DNA of 52,284 nucleotides from Klebsiella pneumoniae (GCA_945862325.1 CAMAXZ010000028.1:1-52284), one strand, 5' to 3'; positions 25,275 through 35,565 are shown, counted from the first letter of the stretch. The notes: generated from the letters alone by a model not told the origin. Numbers and translations are program-made.

Positions 25275-26981
25275 TCACTCCTCCCCGCGCTCGCGGTGCC
25301 AGGTGCGCAGCGCCTCGCCCACGCGCGCCGGCACCGCCGGGAGCTGGTCGAACGCCGCGTGCAGGGCCGAGAAGCGTGGGTCGGTCGAGAAGGGGAGCAG
25401 GTCGTCGACCGCGGCGATGAGCAGGGAACGCCCGGCGGCGGCCACCGCCGCGTCGCGGCGTGTACACTCGCCGAGGGCGACGATCGCCGCGGCGGACACC
25501 CAGTCGACCGGGCCGAACACCAGGGACTCGAGCGCGCTGATGCCCGCCCGCGCGGGGAGAGAGGCGAGGGCGAGGGCGCAGGCGATCTGGTAGCGGAACA
25601 CCCGCGTCGGGAGGTGCTCGCCGTCCACGGCGACGCCCCGCGGCGGGTGGACGATCGCGGCGAGGAGCGAGGCCGCGCCGATGCGGCGCTGCGCCACGAG
25701 CTCGGACGCCCCGTACAACATGGCGTCGACGACGGCGTGGGCCGGGCCGGTGGCGCGCGCGATCTGGGCGAGGGCGGCCGGGAAGTCGCCGCGCGGCGCG
25801 GGCACCGACGGGACCACGACGCCGTCGCGCTCGATCCACGCGGAGAAGTTGCCGCGGACACGCGCCATCACGGGGCGCGGGGCGTCTTCGAAGCGCATCT
25901 CGTACGCCACGCGGCGCACGTCGCCGTGGCCTTCGGCGAGGGCGATCAACATGCGGTTGGTCGGGCTCTCCCAGCCGTCGACGGCGAGGGTGAGCCGCGC
26001 GCCGTGGGTCTTGCGCGGCTGCGCGAAGAAGTTGGCGGTCGCGTCGCCGGGCGCGTCGAGCGCGAGCAGGCGCCGCTCGCGTCGGAGCGCGTCGAGCGCC
26101 GAGATGCGCGCGTCGGTGTCGCCCGCGTCACGCCGCGCGGCGGCGTCGCGGAGCTGGGCGATCTCCGGGTCGTCGGACGCGCGAGCGCCCCCGAGGAGCT
26201 CGAGCACCTCGTCGTCCCGGTGGGCCACGAACAGGGAGCGCGCGCGCTCGGCGGTGTAGGCCGCCGCCGGATCGAGCGCCTCCGCGGCGGAGAACGCCGC
26301 GCACGCGCCGTCGCCGTCTCCCTGCGCCCGCAGGGCGAGCCCCTCCTGGAGGCGCGCGAGGCTGCCGTCCACGCCGTCGACGACCGCGAGCGCCTGCTCG
26401 GCGCGTCCGACCCGGCGCAGCAGCCCGCTGGCGGCGGCCCGCATCGAGGCGCGTGGCTCGACGGCGCTGTACACCTCGGCGAGGCGAGCGTAGGGCGCGA
26501 GCAGCGCGCGCTCGCCCGGCCACATCCGATGGATGCCGATCGTGTTTTCGCCCACGCGAAGGAGCAGGTTGCCGATACGGTCCGACGCGGCGGCGTCGAT
26601 GCCGTCGCCCCCTTCGGCGACCCACCGCGTGAGGATGTGCTCGTAGCCGAGGTGCGGCATCGACGTCGCGACGTCGGCCATCACGCGCAACGCGTCGGCC
26701 GGGCGGCCGGCGCGGTACAGCGCCAGCGCGATCATCGCGTACTCGCCGTACCAGCCGGTGTCCGGCAACGGGGTGAGGTCGACGAGCTCCGCGAGCTCCT
26801 CGAGCGCGGCGTGCGCGCGCCCGTCCGTCGGCACGAGGCCGAGCGCGCTCGCGACGTGGTGGCGCGCGTGGGTGAGGTCGCCCTCGCGCATGGCCGCCTG
26901 CGCGAGCGCGAGTTCGAGCGAGAGCGCCTCGAGCTCATGGTCGGCGGGGCGGTGGCAGGTGCAGAAGGTCTCTGTCGTCAC
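25275..26981 (-). CDS. TPR/HEAT-like repeat protein with N-terminal CxCH
   Basis: A 568-residue protein from a GTG preceded by GGAGG 4 nt upstream; an ATG at 26999 would add six residues. It opens VTTETFCTCHRPADHELE, with a CxCH motif, and is otherwise rich in helical repeats with Ala/Leu periodicity (residues ~20-330, TPR-like: ALSLELALAQAAMREGDLTHARHH, AALEELAELVDLTP). The C-terminal half (ALDALRRERRLLALDAPG, then YEMRFEDAPRPVMARVR) is a different domain with no assignment. It has no signal peptide, so it is probably cytoplasmic. It lies downstream of the DUF692/DUF2063 pair on the same strand, about 110 bp away, which suggests a linked function. Confidence 0.65.
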   Translation of the reverse strand: MTTETFCTCHRPADHELEALSLELALAQAAMREGDLTHARHHVASALGLVPTDGRAHAALEELAELVDLTPLPDTGWYGEYAMIALALYRAGRPADALRVMADVATSMPHLGYEHILTRWVAEGGDGIDAAASDRIGNLLLRVGENTIGIHRMWPGERALLAPYARLAEVYSAVEPRASMRAAASGLLRRVGRAEQALAVVDGVDGSLARLQEGLALRAQGDGDGACAAFSAAEALDPAAAYTAERARSLFVAHRDDEVLELLGGARASDDPEIAQLRDAAARRDAGDTDARISALDALRRERRLLALDAPGDATANFFAQPRKTHGARLTLAVDGWESPTNRMLIALAEGHGDVRRVAYEMRFEDAPRPVMARVRGNFSAWIERDGVVVPSVPAPRGDFPAALAQIARATGPAHAVVDAMLYGASELVAQRRIGAASLLAAIVHPPRGVAVDGEHLPTRVFRYQIACALALASLPARAGISALESLVFGPVDWVSAAAIVALGECTRRDAAVAAAGRSLLIAAVDDLLPFSTDPRFSALHAAFDQLPAVPARVGEALRTWHRERGEE

Positions 26982-26985
26982 CGGG

Positions 26986-26990
26986 CCTCC
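26986..26990 (-). promoter_or_regulatory. GGAGG that favours the GTG start at 26981
   Basis: Reading the minus strand, GGAGG is followed by CCCG and the GTG. The alternative ATG at 26999 lies upstream of this motif and has none of its own. Confidence 0.5.
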
Positions 26991-27091
26991 GGCGCGCATT
27001 GTCGCGGATGGCGCCGTCGGGGGGGGGGCAACGCGGAGCGGCCGGCGCGGAGGCGCGCCCGAAGGTACCCGTTCGTGCCCGGACCTCGGCG

Positions 27092-27949
27092 TCAGTCGAC
27101 GCCGCAAAAAAGCCCGTCGCCGGACCAATCCGCGAACCACCGTTGGAGCGCGGTCGGCAGCCCCGCGGCGTCTCCGGACCAGGTGGCCGCGGCGCGTCCG
27201 ACCGCGTCGCCCACCGGCAGCCCTTCGCGCAGCGCGAGGAGGAGCACCGCCGCGGTGGGGCCGAGATCGAGGCGGATGACCTGGGTTCCGCGACGGTAGA
27301 CGGCCACGTGCGTGGGCGCCGGGCCGAGGTCGGGTAGGGGAAGGTCCTGACGGGTCGCCGTGACGATCGCGCTGGCGCGGTGTCCCAGCGCGAGCACGCG
27401 CAGGTGCGGCTGCACGCGCAGACGCGCCGCGGCGAGGGCGGCGGGCGCGACGCGCCGGAGGTCGTCCGGGCCGATCGGGGCGCGCAGGCGCGCGGCAAAG
27501 GCGCGCGTCATCGCCCACTCGAGGCGCGCCACGTCGCGAAGGAGGCGTCGGGCCGCGGGGGACGGCGGCCAGGCCACCGGCGCGCCGTCGGCGTCGTCGC
27601 AGTCGCACGCGGCGAGCGGGGCTTCGAACGGGCGGCGGAGGAACGAAGGGAGCCGGGCGCCGAGGTCGTCGAGGGTCCAGGAGGACGGGGGGTGCGCGTG
27701 CACGTACGCGCGGGAGAGGCTCCCGAAGGCGGCGGGCCCGACGAGCCGGTGGATGGCTGGGAAGTCTACCTGCAACGCGCCTTCGAGGCGCGCGTGGTAG
27801 CTCTCGCGGTAGATGTCGAGGCGCCCCTCGGGGGTGAGCGTGTCCGACGGGTGGATGTAGGCGTCGGCCGGCGCCACGGGGCCGGCGTCGCGCCCGGTGA
27901 CGGCGGCGAGAAACCAGAGCTGTTCGGCCCGGAGGGAGCGCTCATCCAT
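27092..27949 (-). CDS. DUF2063 (HvfC/BufC-like) partner protein
   Basis: A 285-residue protein of the DUF2063 family, the usual partner of DUF692 enzymes and possibly the recognition subunit that presents the peptide substrate. Its N-terminal region has AEQLWFLAAVTG then YRESYHARLEGALQVDFPAIHRLVGPAAF, the characteristic DUF2063 helix pattern, followed by YVHAHPPSSWTLDDLGARLPSFL. The C-terminal half is a mixed domain ending in DWSGDGLFCGVD. The start (MDERSLRAEQ) overlaps the stop of the DUF692 gene by 8 bp, indicating coupled translation. No peptide substrate gene follows it. Confidence 0.83.
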   Translation of the reverse strand: MDERSLRAEQLWFLAAVTGRDAGPVAPADAYIHPSDTLTPEGRLDIYRESYHARLEGALQVDFPAIHRLVGPAAFGSLSRAYVHAHPPSSWTLDDLGARLPSFLRRPFEAPLAACDCDDADGAPVAWPPSPAARRLLRDVARLEWAMTRAFAARLRAPIGPDDLRRVAPAALAAARLRVQPHLRVLALGHRASAIVTATRQDLPLPDLGPAPTHVAVYRRGTQVIRLDLGPTAAVLLLALREGLPVGDAVGRAAATWSGDAAGLPTALQRWFADWSGDGLFCGVD

Positions 27950-28784
27950 CGATGAACCCCACCTGCCGACGCGCCTCGAGCACCTCGGCATGAACGACGT
28001 CGAACGCGGGGATGTCGTCGTCCCACTCGACCAGGGTGGAGCGCGGACCGGTGCGCGCCCACGCCCGCCGGTACAGGGCCCACACGTCGGGGATGACGTG
28101 ATCGCTGTGGGTGTCGAGGATGTGCGTCGGATATCGGGTGTGGCCCGCGAGATGGTACTGAACCACACGATTCGGAGGGATGGCGTCGATGTAACGTTCG
28201 GGTGCGAACCGATGATTGACGGATGAAACGTACACGTTGTTGACGTCGAGCAGCAGCGCGCAGTCCGCCTCGTCCGCGAGGCGCGCGACGAATTCCCACT
28301 CGGGCATGTCGGAGGAGCGGAACTCCACGTAGCTCGACGGATTCTCGAGGGCGATCGGGCGCTCGAGGATGTCCTGGACCTCGCGCACGCGCGCGACCAT
28401 GTGCCGAAGGGACGCCTCGTTGTAGGGGCAGGGGAGCAGGTCGTGGCTGTTGTGGTGCGCCGCGCCGGTCCAACACACGTGGTCGCTGAGCCAGGGCGCG
28501 CGAACGCGTCGCGCGAGGGCGCCGAGGTGGCGGAGGTAGGCCCGATCGAAGGGGTCGGTCGATCCGATCGACAGCGACACCCCGTGCAACACGACCGGAT
28601 ACCGCGCCGCCACGCGGTCGAGCACGTCCCGCGGCCGTCCGTGTGTGCGCATGTAGTTCTCGGAGATGGCCTCGAACCAGTCGATCGTGGGCCACACGTC
28701 GAGGATGGCGGGGTAGTGGACGGTCCGCAGGCCGATCCCGAAGCCGAGGAAAGGAACATCGAAACGGCAGTCGGGGGCGCGCAT
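27942..28784 (-). CDS. DUF692 multinuclear non-heme iron oxidase (MNIO)
   Basis: A 280-residue TIM-barrel enzyme of the DUF692/MbnB/TglH/BufB family, which modifies cysteines of ribosomally made peptides. Length is typical. Expected metal-site motifs are all visible: FEAISENYM, VVLHGVSLSIGS, LSDHVCWTG, IALENPSSYVEF, LLLDVNNVYVSSVN, VVQYHLAGHTRY and LDTHSDHVIPDVW. These supply the His/Asp/Glu ligands of two or three iron ions. The neighbour DUF2063 gene is translationally coupled. In bufferin and methanobactin systems a small Cys-rich precursor gene is adjacent, but none is seen here. Divergent from the binding-protein gene at 28848, sharing a 63 bp intergenic region. Confidence 0.92.
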   Translation of the reverse strand: MRAPDCRFDVPFLGFGIGLRTVHYPAILDVWPTIDWFEAISENYMRTHGRPRDVLDRVAARYPVVLHGVSLSIGSTDPFDRAYLRHLGALARRVRAPWLSDHVCWTGAAHHNSHDLLPCPYNEASLRHMVARVREVQDILERPIALENPSSYVEFRSSDMPEWEFVARLADEADCALLLDVNNVYVSSVNHRFAPERYIDAIPPNRVVQYHLAGHTRYPTHILDTHSDHVIPDVWALYRRAWARTGPRSTLVEWDDDIPAFDVVHAEVLEARRQVGFIDG

Positions 28785-28791
28785 CGGGCCG

Positions 28792-28797
28792 CGACTA
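28792..28797 (-). promoter_or_regulatory. -10-like hexamer TAGTCG before the MNIO gene
   Basis: On the minus strand TAGTCG (GATAGTCG) lies 7 nt before the ATG at 28784. The last base departs from TANNNT, and there is no ribosome-binding site. Confidence 0.3.
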
Positions 28798-28834
28798 TCC
28801 CGCCGCGTCTGGGCCGTCCGCTCCGCGGGGTCGC

Positions 28835-28840
28835 TATACT
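28835..28840 (+). promoter_or_regulatory. -10 element TATACT, leaderless-type spacing
   Basis: TATACT is a strong match to the -10 consensus and ends 7 nt before the ATG at 28848, so transcription would begin at or within a base or two of the start codon. It is the best example of the recurrent pattern. No -35 match is obvious. Confidence 0.5.
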
Positions 28841-28847
28841 GCGCCCC

Positions 28848-29746
28848 ATGTGGCTCCTCGCCCTCGTCTCCCTGGCGCTCGCGCGCGCGGACATCGCGGT
28901 CATCGTGAGTGACACCCTCGCGGCGTACGACGCGCCCGTCGAGCGCTTCGCCGCCAGCGTCGGGCGTCCGACGACGATCTTCGACCTGCGCGGCGACCGC
29001 GCGCGGGCCACGGCCGTCGTCGAGCAGCTCGCGGCGGACCCCCCGCCGCTCGTGTTCGCCGTCGGGGCGAAGGCGGCGTACGTGGCGGTGAACGAGCTGA
29101 CGGGCGTGCCCGTCGTCTACGCCATGGTGCGCGACCCGGAGCGCTACGGCGTCCGCGGGACCCGCGTGACCGGCGTGTCGGACCACGTGCCGGCCGACGC
29201 CGCCCTCGCGCAGTTCCGGATCTTCGCGCCGGACGTGGAGCGCCTCGGGGTCATCTTGTCCACCGGCAACACCGCCGCGTCCACGACACGCGCGCTCGAC
29301 GCCGCGCGATCCGCTGGGTTCAGCCTCGAGGTTCAGCGCATCACCAACCCCCGTGACGTGCGCGCCGCCTTCGGGCGCGTCGCCGGGGCGGTCGACGCCC
29401 TGTGGCTCCTGCCGGACGCGAACGTGATCACGCCGAGCAGCTTCCGGTGGCTGCGCGAAGAGACGCGTCGTCGGCAGCTGCCGATGCTCGCCGCCACGGA
29501 GAACCTGGTGCAGGCCGGGGCCTCGTTGTGCGTCGCCGCCAACCGTGACGTGGTCGGTCAGCAGGCGGCGGAGCTCGCCCGGCGCATCCTGGACGGGGGA
29601 GAGCTCCCGGGGGTGATCGAACCGCCCGCGCCCGGCGCGATCCGCGTCGTGCTCAACCGCCCCGCGATGGACGCGATCGGGCTGCGCGTCGATCCGGTGA
29701 TGTTGGACTTCGTGGACGAAGTGGTGGAGGAGGGGCGGTCGCGCTG

Positions 29747-29747
<1 letters not shown>
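28848..29747 (+). CDS. Periplasmic binding protein, ABC/TrpX-like
   Basis: A 299-residue exported protein (MWLLALVSLALARAD signal). It follows the type-I periplasmic binding fold of the PF04392-like ABC substrate-binding family: DIAVIVSDTLAAYDAPVERF at the start, PLVFAVGAKAAYVAVNEL then a hinge strand VPVVYAMVRDPERYG, GVILSTGNTAAST, and ALWLLPDANVITPSSFRWL, LPMLAATENLVQAGA. No matching permease or ATPase gene is next to it. Its stop overlaps the start of the FG-GAP lipoprotein gene by one base (TGATG). The ligand is unknown; family members bind amino acids or related compounds. Confidence 0.85.
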
Positions 29748-31039
<1,292 letters not shown>

Positions 31040-31046
31040 GCCTCAC

Positions 31047-31053
31047 GGAGGAG
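31047..31053 (+). promoter_or_regulatory. Strong ribosome-binding site GGAGGAG
   Basis: GGAGGAG lies just ahead of the ATG at 31056 (a GTG at 31053 is also in frame). It favours the ATG for the CoA-transferase. Confidence 0.55.
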
Positions 31054-31055
31054 TG

Positions 31056-32330
31056 ATGCTCGACCCGGACTGGCGCGCCCGCGCCGAAGACCCCGCCGCC
31101 GTCGCCGCGCGCGTGCCCGACGGCGCGCGCTGCTTCGTCCACGGCGCCGCGATGACCCCCACGCCCCTCCTCGAGGCGCTCTGCGCGTCGTCGGTGTCGG
31201 GCGTCCGGCTCTACCACCTCCATACGAGCGGGCCCGCGCCCTGGGCGCGCCCCGAGGTCGCCGAGCGCGTCCGCGGGGTGTGCCTGTTCACCGGCGCCGC
31301 GTTCCGCGGCGCCGTGCACGACGGGCACGCCGACTTCATCCCGATCTTCCTGAGCGACATCCCCGGCCTCTTCACCTCCGGCTCCGTCCCGCTCGACGTC
31401 GCGATCCTCCAGGTCTCGCCGCCGGATCGCCATGGCATGTGCACGCTCGGCACCTCGGTGGACGCCGCGCGCGCCGCCGCGACCACCGCGCGCATCGTGA
31501 TCGCCGAGGTCAACGAGCAGGTGCCGCGGACGATGGGCGCCACGGCGATCGACCTCCGCTCGATCCACGCCTTCTGCGTGACGGACCGCCCGATGCACGA
31601 GTCGGAGGCGGCGGCGATCGGGCCCGTGGAGGCCCGCATCGGCGAGCAGATCGCGGCGCTCGTCGAAGACGGCGCGACGCTCCAGATGGGCATCGGCGCC
31701 ATCCCCGACGCGGCCCTGGCCCGCCTCGGCGACAAGCTCGAGCTCGGCGTCCATACGGAGATGTTCTCCGACCGCGTGATCGACCTCATGGAGGGCGGGG
31801 TCATCACGAACCGCCACAAGGCGGTGCACCCGGGGCGCACGGTCACGAGCTTCGTGTCCGGCTCGCGTCGCTTGTACGCCTTCGTCCACGACAACCTGCG
31901 GGTCGAGTTCCACCCGTGCGATCGCACGAACGACACGCACCTCATCTCGCAGAACCCGAAGGTGGTGGCGATCAACTCCGCCCTGGAGGTCGACCTCTCC
32001 GGCCAGGTGTGCGCGGACTCGATCGGCGCGCGCATCTACTCCGGCATCGGCGGACAGATGGACTTCATCCGTGGCGCCGCCCGCTCGCGAGGCGGGAAGG
32101 CCATCATCGCCCTCCCGTCCACGGCGAGGGACGGCACCGTGAGCCGCATCAAGCCGAGCTTGACGCCGGGCGCCGGGGTCGTGACCACCCGCGGCCACGT
32201 CCATTGGGTGGTCACCGAATACGGGGCGGTGAACCTGCACGGTCGCACCCTGCGCGAGCGCGCGGAGGCGCTCGTCGGCATCGCGCATCCGGACTTCCGG
32301 GCAGAGCTCGCGCGGGCGATGGCGCGATGA
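31056..32330 (+). CDS. Acetyl-CoA hydrolase/CoA-transferase family protein
   Basis: A 424-residue member of the acetyl-CoA hydrolase/4-hydroxybutyrate CoA-transferase family. Family blocks: ILQVSPPDRHGMCTLGTSVD, LQMGIGAIPDAALARL, LGVHTEMFSDRVIDLMEGG (the Glu before MFSD is the catalytic glutamate), and in the C-terminal domain SGIGGQMDFIRGAARSRGGK, LTPGAGVVTTRGHVHWVVTEYG and GIAHPDFR. It moves CoA between organic acids, for example acetate and 4-hydroxybutyrate or butyrate. It converges on the M24 peptidase gene with 6 bp between stops. The exact acids cannot be told from sequence. Confidence 0.93.
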   Translation: MLDPDWRARAEDPAAVAARVPDGARCFVHGAAMTPTPLLEALCASSVSGVRLYHLHTSGPAPWARPEVAERVRGVCLFTGAAFRGAVHDGHADFIPIFLSDIPGLFTSGSVPLDVAILQVSPPDRHGMCTLGTSVDAARAAATTARIVIAEVNEQVPRTMGATAIDLRSIHAFCVTDRPMHESEAAAIGPVEARIGEQIAALVEDGATLQMGIGAIPDAALARLGDKLELGVHTEMFSDRVIDLMEGGVITNRHKAVHPGRTVTSFVSGSRRLYAFVHDNLRVEFHPCDRTNDTHLISQNPKVVAINSALEVDLSGQVCADSIGARIYSGIGGQMDFIRGAARSRGGKAIIALPSTARDGTVSRIKPSLTPGAGVVTTRGHVHWVVTEYGAVNLHGRTLRERAEALVGIAHPDFRAELARAMAR

Positions 32331-32336
32331 GGACGT

Positions 32337-33089
32337 TCAGTCCAGGGTGCCGGCTTCGTCCACCGTCGAGCGACCGAGGACGACCCGGCCTTCCGGGCTG
32401 ACGTAGACCATCTCCTCGAAGGCCGCGAACGCGCCGTCGCGCCCGCGGACCACCGGGCGGATGGCGAACATGCCGTCCATCCGGACGGGGTGCAGGCGGT
32501 GGATTCGGTTGCGCATGAGGCTGGTCGCGGCGTGCGCCGCCCGTGGCCACTGCGCCCCGAGCAGGGAGGCGCCGGGGGTCGCCTCGCGCGGGAGGACGCG
32601 GTGTCCGACGCCCGGGTTGGCGAGGCCCATGCGGTTGTTGACCGCCCACGCCGCGGAGAAGATCTGGATCTCTCCCACCGTCTTCCATCGGCTGGCGTAC
32701 CCGCACGCGGCCCGCACACACCCTCGGGCCACCTCGAGGGTGGAGCCACGCGCGAGATCGCCCGGCGTCTCCCCGCCGAAGCGGAACGTGTAGGCGACGT
32801 CGCCGTACGCCTCGCCGTCGGTGGGGCCGAGATCGATACACACGAGCTGACCGGGCTCGAGCTTGCCGGGCACGAGCCGCGACACTGCGCTGCCGATGCC
32901 GGCGGCGAACGCCACCTCAGGCGCGTGATACCAGCCGGTGAAGCCGTGATTCGTGAGCCGTGTCTCGGCGAGCTGCGCGATGGTGCGGGCGCTCATGCCC
33001 GCCTCGAGCCGCTGCGTCACGTCCCGCAGGAGCGCGATGGCGCGGCGCTGCGCGTCGTCGAACCGTACGATGTCTTCGGGGAGTTCCAC
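32337..33089 (-). CDS. M24-family metallopeptidase (Xaa-Pro/Met aminopeptidase-like)
   Basis: A 250-residue pita-bread-fold protein, GTG start. The N-terminal helix (AQLAETRLTNHGFTG) is typical of the family. Dinuclear-metal ligands are visible: Asp in VCIDLGPTDG, Asp in YGDVAYTF, His in GVGHRVLPRE and a Glu in AFEEMVYV. Substrate contact region HPVRMDGMFAIRP is also recognisable. Length matches methionine aminopeptidases, but the sequence is closer to peptidase-like M24 proteins of unknown specificity. Its product may clip N-terminal residues from peptides or act without peptidase activity. It ends 6 bp from the convergent CoA-transferase and starts 27 bp from the lytic transglycosylase stop. 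Confidence 0.85.
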   Translation of the reverse strand: MELPEDIVRFDDAQRRAIALLRDVTQRLEAGMSARTIAQLAETRLTNHGFTGWYHAPEVAFAAGIGSAVSRLVPGKLEPGQLVCIDLGPTDGEAYGDVAYTFRFGGETPGDLARGSTLEVARGCVRAACGYASRWKTVGEIQIFSAAWAVNNRMGLANPGVGHRVLPREATPGASLLGAQWPRAAHAATSLMRNRIHRLHPVRMDGMFAIRPVVRGRDGAFAAFEEMVYVSPEGRVVLGRSTVDEAGTLD

Positions 33090-33115
33090 GACGCACCCGT
33101 ACCACGCGCGGACGG

Positions 33116-35425
33116 TCAGGGCACCGCGTCGTGGTTGAAGCGAGCGCCGTCCGTGTACAGCGCCTCACGGCCGTACAACAGTCGGTAGGTCTGCCAGGTG
33201 GAGAGCACCCGCTTGACGTAGTGTCGGGTCTCGCGGAAGGGGATGGCCTCGACGTAGGCGTCGGTCGCCACGTCGGGGTTCGGCGCGAGCCACTTGTCGG
33301 CGTTGCCCTCGCCCGCGTTGTACCCCGCGAGCGCGAGCGCGCTGTTGCCATGGTAGCGGGTGTGCAACATATCGAGGTAATACGCGCCGATCTTGAGGTT
33401 CGTCTCGGGCTCCCAGATCTTGCTGCTGCTGTAGGAGAGGCCCATGCGCTTGGCCACCCCGGACGCCGTGGCGGGCATGAGCTGCGAGAGGCCCCGCGCG
33501 CCGGCGTGGCTCTCGATCTTTTGGTTGAAGTTCGATTCTTCGCGAACCAGGGCGTGGAACACCCGGGCGTCCCAGGAGTACGTGGCCGCGGCCTGCACCT
33601 CGGCCCACCATCGCTCCGGGTACGCCTGCCGCATCACCTTGTAGGCGTTGGGCCCCAGGGTCGCGGGCGGGTGGGTGCGGATCCAGGTGCGCAGACGATC
33701 GTGCGCTTCGAGGAAGCGACCGGCGCGGTCCTGGAGGTGCGTGGCGATGGCCATCTCGCTGCCGCCGAAGCTGGCGTCGTCGAGGGTGTCGAGCTCGACG
33801 AGGGCCTCCGCCAGCAGGCCGACGCGCGCGAGCCCGAGGGCGCGGTCCACCGCGGGGGTGGCGCGCCAGGCCTCGCTGACCTGCCAGGGGGCGTCATCGG
33901 CGTCCATCGCGGGCCGGGTGATCGCCTTCGCGCGCTCCGGCGCGAGCTCGACGAGGCGCGCGTGCGCGAGCCACCCGTAGTAGTGCCACGGGGCCTCGCG
34001 CGCGATCTGCTCGAACTGATCCGTGGCGAGGGCGACCTGGGCCGCGTCCGGGTTTCGGGCCTTGCTCTCCGTCATCGAGGGCCACGCCCGCCACCGCGCC
34101 GCCCAGTACGCGCTCGCCAGCACGTCGGTCGGGTTGCTCTGGACCGGCAGCTCGTACACCGCGCGGTCGGCCCAGCGGATCGCGCCGGGCGTGTCGCCCG
34201 CCAGGGCGGCGCCGTAGGCGAGCCGCCACGCGTTCTCGGCGGCGAGGTCGCCTTGCGGATAGCGCTCGAAGCCGGCCTCCCAGAGCTTCCGCGCGCCGGG
34301 AAGGTCGCCCGCCTGCTGCAGGGCGATGCCCCCGAGGGCGTAGCCGTCGTCCGCCATGGAGTGCTTCGGGTACCACTCCGGGATGCGCGCGTAGGCGCGG
34401 GCAGCGCTGGCCCACTCCTTCTTCCGTTCGTAGGCCTTCCCCGCGAGGTAGAGCGCCTTCGCGCCGCGCTCGTCGTCGACGCCCCGGCAGGCCGAGCCGA
34501 GCGGCTCGAGGACCGCGGCCGCCGCCGTGATGTTGTTGAGCTTGTGTTGCGCGCGGCCCCACGCGTATCGATACACGCAATCCTTGACCGACACATTCGC
34601 GAGCTGCGGGTCGAGCAGGCCGACCGCCGCCGCGTAGCTCCCGTCCTCCTGGAGTCGGTCGCCGCGCGCGGCGATGTCGGCGATCCCCGGCGTGGGTGGC
34701 GAGTCCGCGGCCATCGCGCGGTCCTCCGCGCTGTTCGGGTAGTGTCGATACAGGCGGAGCTTGTATTGCTTCGCCTTGTCGGCGTCGCTGCGCCGCGCGA
34801 GCGCCGCGAGCGCGATGTTGGACCCGGGGGCCGGGTCCGGCCGCGCGACGAGCGCCTCGTACACGGCCCGCGCGTCGGCGGTCCGCCCCGCCGCCTCGTA
34901 CGCTTGCGCGAGCGCGAGCTTCGCGCGCACGAGGATGGGTGAGTCGGACGCGACCGCGCTCAGCACCGGGATGGCGTCGACCGGGCGCCCCTGCGCGAGG
35001 AGGATCTCCCCGACGACGAGCGACGCGTAGTCGGCCGGCGCGTTCACTGCGGCCCGCACCGGCTCGACGAGGCCCACCGCTTCGGACTCACGGCCGGCGC
35101 GCTCGAGCGCCCACGCGAGCACGAAGAGGTGATCGGCCGCCACCGCCCCTGGAAGCTTCGTGCGGTCGACCTTCTGGAGGAGCGGCACCGCCGCGGCCCA
35201 GTCCCGCTTGCCGAGGGCCGCGAGCAGCGCGTCGTCGTACGGCAGTGCGACGCGCAGCGCAGTGGGGGCGAGCTGCGTGGTCGGGCCGGCCGGCCCGAGC
35301 GGAGTCCCCGCGGCGGCGGCCGGGGCGGCGGCCGGGGCGACGGGCGTCTCCGCGAGGGAGGGGAGGGTGAGCGCGAGGACGGCGAGCGCCAGAGCGGCGG
35401 GCCAGGCGGCGGTGCGGAGCGACAC
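33116..35425 (-). CDS. Soluble lytic murein transglycosylase (Slt70-like)
   Basis: A 769-residue periplasmic enzyme with a Sec signal (VSLRTAAWPAALALAVLALTLPSLA). An Ala/Pro linker is followed by a long TPR/alpha-superhelix region (residues ~60-600), as in the Slt70 doughnut domain. The C-terminal catalytic domain has HALVREESNFNQKIESHAGARGLSQLMP, with Glu630 the expected catalytic acid of the ESxxN-type motif, then WEPETNLKIGAYYLDMLH, ALAGYNAGEGNADKW and ETRHYVKRVLSTW. It cleaves the glycan of peptidoglycan to anhydro-muropeptides. GTG 35425 is chosen because it starts the signal peptide; an ATG at 35500 would add 25 non-signal residues. Confidence 0.93.
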   Translation of the reverse strand: MSLRTAAWPAALALAVLALTLPSLAETPVAPAAAPAAAAGTPLGPAGPTTQLAPTALRVALPYDDALLAALGKRDWAAAVPLLQKVDRTKLPGAVAADHLFVLAWALERAGRESEAVGLVEPVRAAVNAPADYASLVVGEILLAQGRPVDAIPVLSAVASDSPILVRAKLALAQAYEAAGRTADARAVYEALVARPDPAPGSNIALAALARRSDADKAKQYKLRLYRHYPNSAEDRAMAADSPPTPGIADIAARGDRLQEDGSYAAAVGLLDPQLANVSVKDCVYRYAWGRAQHKLNNITAAAAVLEPLGSACRGVDDERGAKALYLAGKAYERKKEWASAARAYARIPEWYPKHSMADDGYALGGIALQQAGDLPGARKLWEAGFERYPQGDLAAENAWRLAYGAALAGDTPGAIRWADRAVYELPVQSNPTDVLASAYWAARWRAWPSMTESKARNPDAAQVALATDQFEQIAREAPWHYYGWLAHARLVELAPERAKAITRPAMDADDAPWQVSEAWRATPAVDRALGLARVGLLAEALVELDTLDDASFGGSEMAIATHLQDRAGRFLEAHDRLRTWIRTHPPATLGPNAYKVMRQAYPERWWAEVQAAATYSWDARVFHALVREESNFNQKIESHAGARGLSQLMPATASGVAKRMGLSYSSSKIWEPETNLKIGAYYLDMLHTRYHGNSALALAGYNAGEGNADKWLAPNPDVATDAYVEAIPFRETRHYVKRVLSTWQTYRLLYGREALYTDGARFNHDAVP

Positions 35426-35565
35426 GGGGGAGTCCGGGGAAGGGGTGGGCCGTGGGATCGGTCCGGAGGGGGCGCAGGATCTAACCCGCCCGCTCGTCAC
35501 CGAGCCCTCCTTCGGACACCCGCGCGGGGGGACGCCGTCCCCCCTCCCGTCGGCTATGGTGGGAC

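Noticed and set aside
27019..27028. Run of ten G bases between the MNIO-partner and CxCH genes
   Set aside because: It could be a slippage site, but it lies upstream of the gene start at 26981 and outside any confident coding frame, so I see no phase-variation effect on a protein.
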